Assembly: GCF_014230465.1 (NCBI RefSeq)
Contig: NZ_JAAXCY010000010.1
Location: 248,001-312,000, forward strand
Source: Pseudomonas cremoris
Lineage (GTDB): Bacteria; Pseudomonadota; Gammaproteobacteria; Pseudomonadales; Pseudomonadaceae
Direction: 5' to 3'
DNA: 64,000 nt
In this document: one piece after another, positions 59,818 through 64,000 of the stretch
How the letters are laid out: each line of letters begins with the position of its first letter
How positions within the stretch are numbered: the first letter of the stretch is position 1
The notes under the pieces: generated by a model
What the model was told of the DNA's origin: nothing
What the model saw: only the letters and a program-made list of their open reading frames with translations
Database searches by the model: none
Program-made: the position numbers and the translations under genes

Positions 59818-61323
59818 ATGACCTACATCCCGCTGCCCAGAGCCTTGCCCGACGACTGCGGCGTCGACCCGGCCGGCGTTGTCGACTTCCTCCAGGCCGT
59901 CGCCGAGACGGGCCTTGAGCTGCACAGTTTCCTGCTCTATCGCCAGGGCGCCGTGGTGGTCGAGGCGTACTGGCAGCCGTATGCGGCGCATCGCATGCAC
60001 GTGCAGCATTCGGCAACCAAGAGCTGGACCGCCACGGCCGTCGGCCTGTTGATCGACGACGGTCGCCTGAGCCTGGAGGCCAAGGTGGTCAGCTTCTTCC
60101 CCGAGCTATGCCCGCAACCGATCAGCGCCAACCTTGCGGCGATGACCGTGCAGGACCTGCTGACCATGCGCACCGGTCATACCCGTGGCATCTCCGGCGG
60201 CGACTGGCGCAACCTGCAAAGCAGCTGGGTCGAGGCGTTTCTCAATGAGCCGGTGGATGAGCCGCCGGGCCAGTCGTTTATCTACAGCAGTGCGTCGAGC
60301 TTCATGTTGTCGGCCATCGTCACCCAGGTCACCGGGCAAACGATGCACGCGTTGTTACAGGAACGCGTCCTCGATCACTTGGGGCTTGATCACCTGGAGT
60401 GGGACCTGGCCCCTGGCGGTTTCAATTCCGGTGGCAATGGCTTGAGCTGCACCAGCGAAGACTCGCTGAAATTCGGCGTGCTGCACCTCAACCACGGCCA
60501 ATGGCAGGGGCGCCAGTTGTTGTCGCCGCAGTGGGTGGCCAATGCCACGCGCAACCAGGTGGAGGACGTGTGGATGGGCGAGTTCGACGGCAAGCAATAC
60601 CTGCCGCGCGACAAGAACAAGGCCAATGAGGCCCAGCGCGAAGGCTATGGCTACCAATGGTGGATGACCGAACACGGCGGCTATTACGCCTCTGGCGTGT
60701 TCGGCCAGCAGTGCATGGTGCTGCCGGACCAGGACACGGTGATGGTCTTCACCTGTGGCCTGCGCCTGGGCGAAAAACGCCTGCACGCCGCGCTGTGGCA
60801 GCACCTGTTTCCAGCATTGGGCCGCACGGCCAAAGACGCCCCGGCCAGCCAGGCACAACTGGATACGCTGCTCGACAACCTGCACTTGCCGACCCTGCAA
60901 GGGCTGAAAACCTCACCCGCCAGCAGCGCGCTCCACGGCCGTTTTGCGATTGAGCCGAACGAAGACGGCGTGCGCGAAATCGCCTTCGATTTCCTGGGCG
61001 ACCATTGCGATTTCACCCTGGTGGACCACCGTGGCACGCACCACGTACGCGCCGGTTTCCAGCAGCCGGTTGAGAGCATTACCAGCATCACCGGCAACTA
61101 CTTGCACCACCAATACCAACCGGAACAGACCCCGGTGGTCGCCCAGGCCTGCTGGTCCACCGAAGGCGAACTGCTGATGGATTGGCGCTTTGTCGAAACC
61201 GCTTTCGGCGATCACGTCACCTGTCGCGTGCAGGATGGGAGGCTGCGCTTTGATCGTGGCGTCAACACCAACGCCGGCGCCTTGCAACGACCAACCCTGA
61301 CCGGTTCGCGAATCCAGCTTTAA
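59818..61323 (+). CDS. serine hydrolase, class C beta-lactamase-like family
   Basis: A 501-residue serine hydrolase of the beta-lactamase/penicillin-binding-protein superfamily. The nucleophile motif is S65-A-T-K68 and the second-motif tyrosine Y159 is in FIYSSAS. No signal peptide is visible, so it should act in the cytoplasm. A C-terminal domain (about residues 350-501) is an extra beta-rich region. Relatives include EstB esterases, D-aminopeptidases and the 6-aminohexanoate-dimer hydrolase NylB. The genes after it encode an aminotransferase and an aldehyde dehydrogenase, so hydrolysis of an amide or peptide that frees an amino compound is the best guess. Confidence 0.88.
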   Translation: MTYIPLPRALPDDCGVDPAGVVDFLQAVAETGLELHSFLLYRQGAVVVEAYWQPYAAHRMHVQHSATKSWTATAVGLLIDDGRLSLEAKVVSFFPELCPQPISANLAAMTVQDLLTMRTGHTRGISGGDWRNLQSSWVEAFLNEPVDEPPGQSFIYSSASSFMLSAIVTQVTGQTMHALLQERVLDHLGLDHLEWDLAPGGFNSGGNGLSCTSEDSLKFGVLHLNHGQWQGRQLLSPQWVANATRNQVEDVWMGEFDGKQYLPRDKNKANEAQREGYGYQWWMTEHGGYYASGVFGQQCMVLPDQDTVMVFTCGLRLGEKRLHAALWQHLFPALGRTAKDAPASQAQLDTLLDNLHLPTLQGLKTSPASSALHGRFAIEPNEDGVREIAFDFLGDHCDFTLVDHRGTHHVRAGFQQPVESITSITGNYLHHQYQPEQTPVVAQACWSTEGELLMDWRFVETAFGDHVTCRVQDGRLRFDRGVNTNAGALQRPTLTGSRIQL

Positions 61324-61335
61324 GGAGTACACCCC

Positions 61336-62631
61336 ATGACCTCTTCCCTGTGGGCCCCGTTTACCGCAATGCGCCCGTTCAACCGCCAGCCGATGCTGTT
61401 CGACCGCGCCGCCGGCATGCACTACACCACCCCAGAAGGACGTGATGTGCTGGATGCCATGGCCGGGCTGTGGTGCGTCAATGCCGGCCACGGCCAGGCG
61501 CGGATCGTCGAGGCGATTCGTGAAGCGGCGGGGCGCCTGGACTTTGTGTCCTCGTTCAAGATGAGCCACCCGGCGGCGCTGAACCTGGCCGACCGGTTGG
61601 TGGCGACCGCCCCGGCGGGCCTGGACAAGGTGTTCTTTACCAACTCCGGTTCAGAGGCGGTGGACACCGCGCTGAAAATCGCCAGGGCCTATCATCAGGC
61701 GCGGGGTGATTGCCGGCGGACCAAATTCATCGGCCGCGCCAAGGGCTATCACGGCATGGGCTTCGGTGGTTTGTCGGTGTCGGGGATTGGTCGGCAGAAA
61801 CGCGACTTTGGCCCGTTGCTTGGCGATGTCGCGCACTTGCCGCTGCCCTACGATGCGGGTTCGCGTTTCAGTCGCGGCCAGCCGGAGCAGGGCGCGCACT
61901 ACGCCGATGCATTGCTGCAGCTGTTGGAGGTGCATGACCCGGCCACCGTGGCGGCGGTGATTGTCGAGCCGGTCACCGGTTCCGGCGGGGTGTATGCGCC
62001 GCCGTTGGGTTATCTGCAGAAACTACGTGAGATATGTGATCGCCATGGCGTGTTGCTGATTTTCGACGAGGTCATCACCGGTTTCGGCCGCGTCGGGCAT
62101 TCGTTCGCCGCCCAGGCGTTCGGTGTCACACCGGACCTGATGAGCCTGGCCAAAGGGCTCACCAACGGCGCCGTGCCCATGGGCGGGGTGTTGGTCAGCG
62201 GCGCGGTGTACGAGGCCTTTATGCAAGGCCCGGAACAGGCCATCGAGTTGATGCACGGCTACACCTATTCCGCCCACCCGCTGGCCTGCGCTGCCGCGTT
62301 GGCGACACTGGAGGTGCACGAGGAACTGGGTATCAACGCCCATGTGCAGCAGATTGCACCACTGTGGCAAACCACCGCGCTGGCGCTAGGTGATAACCCA
62401 TTGGTGCAGGACGTGCGTGCCATCGGCCTGCTGTGCGCGGTCGAACTCAAACCCCGCGAGGGCGCGCCGGGTGCCAGGGCTACCGAAGTGGCCCAACGCT
62501 GTTTTGACGCGGGTGTGCTGGTGCGCGCTTCTGGAGAAAACATCGTACTGTCGCCGCCGTTGATCATCAGCGAAGAACAGATCGACCGGGTGTTCGGCAC
62601 CTTGGCCAAGGCGATCGAGGCGACCCGATGA
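61336..62631 (+). CDS. class III aminotransferase (omega-amino acid:pyruvate type)
   Basis: A 431-residue PLP enzyme of the class III aminotransferase family. The PLP lysine is K273 in SLAKGLTNG. The cofactor-phosphate region NSGSEAVDTALKIA is near residue 97 and the aspartate of LIFDEVITGFGR near residue 240. It resembles omega-amino acid (beta-alanine)-pyruvate aminotransferases that convert a terminal amine to an aldehyde, which fits the aldehyde dehydrogenase gene that overlaps its stop by ATGA. It begins 12 bases after the serine hydrolase. Confidence 0.92.
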   Translation: MTSSLWAPFTAMRPFNRQPMLFDRAAGMHYTTPEGRDVLDAMAGLWCVNAGHGQARIVEAIREAAGRLDFVSSFKMSHPAALNLADRLVATAPAGLDKVFFTNSGSEAVDTALKIARAYHQARGDCRRTKFIGRAKGYHGMGFGGLSVSGIGRQKRDFGPLLGDVAHLPLPYDAGSRFSRGQPEQGAHYADALLQLLEVHDPATVAAVIVEPVTGSGGVYAPPLGYLQKLREICDRHGVLLIFDEVITGFGRVGHSFAAQAFGVTPDLMSLAKGLTNGAVPMGGVLVSGAVYEAFMQGPEQAIELMHGYTYSAHPLACAAALATLEVHEELGINAHVQQIAPLWQTTALALGDNPLVQDVRAIGLLCAVELKPREGAPGARATEVAQRCFDAGVLVRASGENIVLSPPLIISEEQIDRVFGTLAKAIEATR

Positions 62632-64000
62632 ACACCCTGGACTTTTACATCGACGGTGCGTGGGTCAAGCCATTGGGCAGTGAAACCCTACCGGTGATCG
62701 ATCCCGCCACCGAGCGCACCGTCGCGACCATCAGCCTGGGCACCGTTGCCGATCTTGACCTGGCCGTGGCAGCGGCCAGGCGCGCGTTTGACAGCTACGC
62801 GCAGTGGCCGCGTGAACAGCGCCTGGAACTGCTGGCGGCGATCATCGACGGTTATCGCCAGCACAGCGAGGCCTTGGCGCTGTGTGTGCACCAGGAAATG
62901 GGCGCGCCGTTATCGCTGGCGCGCAGCGCGCACGTGCCGGCAGGGTTGGGCCACCTGCAGCGTGCCTATGAGGTGCTCAAGGACTACGTGTTCGACCAGC
63001 CCCACGGCAGCACGCTGATCAGCCGCGAGCCGATCGGTGTGTGCGGCCTGATCACGCCGTGGAATTGGCCGCTCAACCAACTTACCTGCAAGCTCGCTCC
63101 GGCGTTGGCGGCGGGGTGCACGGTGGTGCTCAAACCGAGTGAAAAAGCGCCGCTCTCAGCCCTGCTGCTCGCGGATATCCTGCATCAGGCCGGCGTGCCC
63201 AAGGGCGTGTTCAACCTGGTCAACGGCGATGGGCCGACGATTGGCGACGGTATTGCCCGGCACGCCGACATCGATATGGTCTCGTTTACTGGCTCAACCG
63301 GCGCGGGTATCGCGGTGGCCAAGGCGGCGGCGGACACGGTCAAGCGCGTGTCCCAGGAGCTGGGCGGCAAGTCGGCCAACCTGATCCTGGCGGATGCCGA
63401 CCTCGATGCGGCGGTGCGCCACGGCGTGAGCAGTTGTTTTCGCAACAGTGGGCAGTCTTGCAATGCACCGACGCGAATGTTGGTGCCGCGTGCGCTTCAG
63501 GCCCGCGCCGTGGAGATTGCCCAGGACGTCGCCGCCGGTATCTGCTTCGATGACAGCCTCCCGGCGACGGCCATGGGCCCCTTGGCCAACCAGGCGCAGT
63601 TCGAACGGGTGCAGGGGGTGCTCGGCGCCGTGGATGCGCCGCCGGTATGCGGCGGCGTGGGGCGGCCCGAAGGCGTGACGACAGGGTTCTATGCGCGGCC
63701 CACGGTGTTTGCCGATGTCGACCCGAATTCGCCCATTGCCCGTGAAGAAGTGTTCGGGCCGGTGCTGGTGATCATTCCCTACGACAGCGAGGAGCAGGCC
63801 ATCGCCCTCGCCAATGACAGCCCCTACGGCCTGTCAGGTTATGTCACCGCTGGCAGCCTGGAACGGGCGCGGGCCGTGGCGCGGCGCTTGCGTACCGGTA
63901 TGGTCCATCTCAATGGCAGCAAGGCCGACAATGGCGCGCCGTTTGGCGGGTACAAACAGTCGGGCAACGGGCGCGAGTGGGGCGTATTTGGTTTGGAAGA
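62628..64000 (+). CDS. aldehyde dehydrogenase (partial, runs off right edge)
   Basis: An aldehyde dehydrogenase open to the end of the window (about 457 residues visible, only the C-terminal tip missing). It starts MNTLDFYIDGAWV at an ATG overlapping the aminotransferase stop. The catalytic glutamate is in SQELGGKSANLIL and the nucleophile is C278 in GQSCNAPT. PWNWPLNQLT and EEVFGPVLVI are typical. It should oxidise the semialdehyde produced by the preceding aminotransferase to an acid. Not related closely to the other aldehyde dehydrogenase at 563-2044. Confidence 0.93.
   Translation, partial: MNTLDFYIDGAWVKPLGSETLPVIDPATERTVATISLGTVADLDLAVAAARRAFDSYAQWPREQRLELLAAIIDGYRQHSEALALCVHQEMGAPLSLARSAHVPAGLGHLQRAYEVLKDYVFDQPHGSTLISREPIGVCGLITPWNWPLNQLTCKLAPALAAGCTVVLKPSEKAPLSALLLADILHQAGVPKGVFNLVNGDGPTIGDGIARHADIDMVSFTGSTGAGIAVAKAAADTVKRVSQELGGKSANLILADADLDAAVRHGVSSCFRNSGQSCNAPTRMLVPRALQARAVEIAQDVAAGICFDDSLPATAMGPLANQAQFERVQGVLGAVDAPPVCGGVGRPEGVTTGFYARPTVFADVDPNSPIAREEVFGPVLVIIPYDSEEQAIALANDSPYGLSGYVTAGSLERARAVARRLRTGMVHLNGSKADNGAPFGGYKQSGNGREWGVFGLE

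Noticed and set aside
1..64000. CRISPR, prophage, insertion sequence, tRNA or integration-site signals
   Set aside because: I saw no regularly spaced direct repeats, no transposase, integrase or phage genes and no cloverleaf-type gene. The only repeats are REP elements and operator-type palindromes.

Overview
The window is high-GC Pseudomonas DNA, most likely from the P. fluorescens group. The basis is the protein repertoire (XenA, OprD-type porin, agu2-type agmatine cluster, MocDEF-like oxygenase), the dense short-spaced operons, and several copies of the REP family with core GTGGGAGCGGGCTTGCTCGC that is common in fluorescent pseudomonads. No rRNA, tRNA, phage, insertion sequence or CRISPR array was seen. 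Almost all of it is carbon, nitrogen and peptide catabolism with local regulators. There is no gene-free stretch longer than 300 bases.

Layout. 65-3508 (minus) is a DUF1185 / alpha-beta hydrolase / aldehyde dehydrogenase / flavin reductase operon that resembles part of a flavin-monooxygenase pathway continuing to the left. 3739-8941 is a complete L-threonate/D-erythronate operon (ltnD, otnK, otnC, gntP-type permease, otnI), with a convergent DeoR regulator. A chemoreceptor, a bestrophin, an arsR-xenA divergent pair and a TonB-dependent siderophore receptor follow (10019-16911). 16959-20718 (minus) holds an MFS transporter, a LysR regulator and an aspartase. After a GST, mug and a LysR regulator comes an agu2-like cluster (23084-27327) with cytoplasmic agmatine deiminase, N-carbamoylputrescine amidase, a periplasmic polyamine-binding protein and a second, Tat-exported deiminase. 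A MarR regulator faces an RND efflux operon that ends in yghU (27324-34635).

34759-49195 is the most interesting stretch. It contains a minus-strand inositol/rhizopine-like set (MocB-like binding protein, MocC-like isomerase, MocA-like dehydrogenase) behind a perfect-consensus sigma-54 promoter and next to its own enhancer-binding protein. It then has the rtcR / rtcB-rlaP-rtcA RNA-repair locus, also with a sigma-54 promoter. Last comes a LacI-controlled MocD/MocE/MocF-like desaturase, Rieske ferredoxin and reductase set with a further TIM-barrel isomerase. Together the two moc-like blocks look like a route for a methylated inositol or rhizopine-like compound, split around the RNA-repair operon. 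A REP pair has become the C-terminal coding sequence of the MocD-like gene.

49245-51899 carries a DyP peroxidase, an UppP and a GNAT protein. 52151-58537 is a complete oligopeptide ABC importer with an OprD porin. 58798 to the right edge is a FCD-type GntR regulator with two winged helices, divergent from a serine hydrolase / class III aminotransferase / aldehyde dehydrogenase operon that runs off the window.

Regulation visible in the DNA includes ArsR, MarR, LysR and LacI-type palindromes beside the matching regulators, two sigma-54 promoters, and A-rich AAnAAnAA motifs at the translation starts of several catabolic genes that suggest Hfq-Crc catabolite repression.
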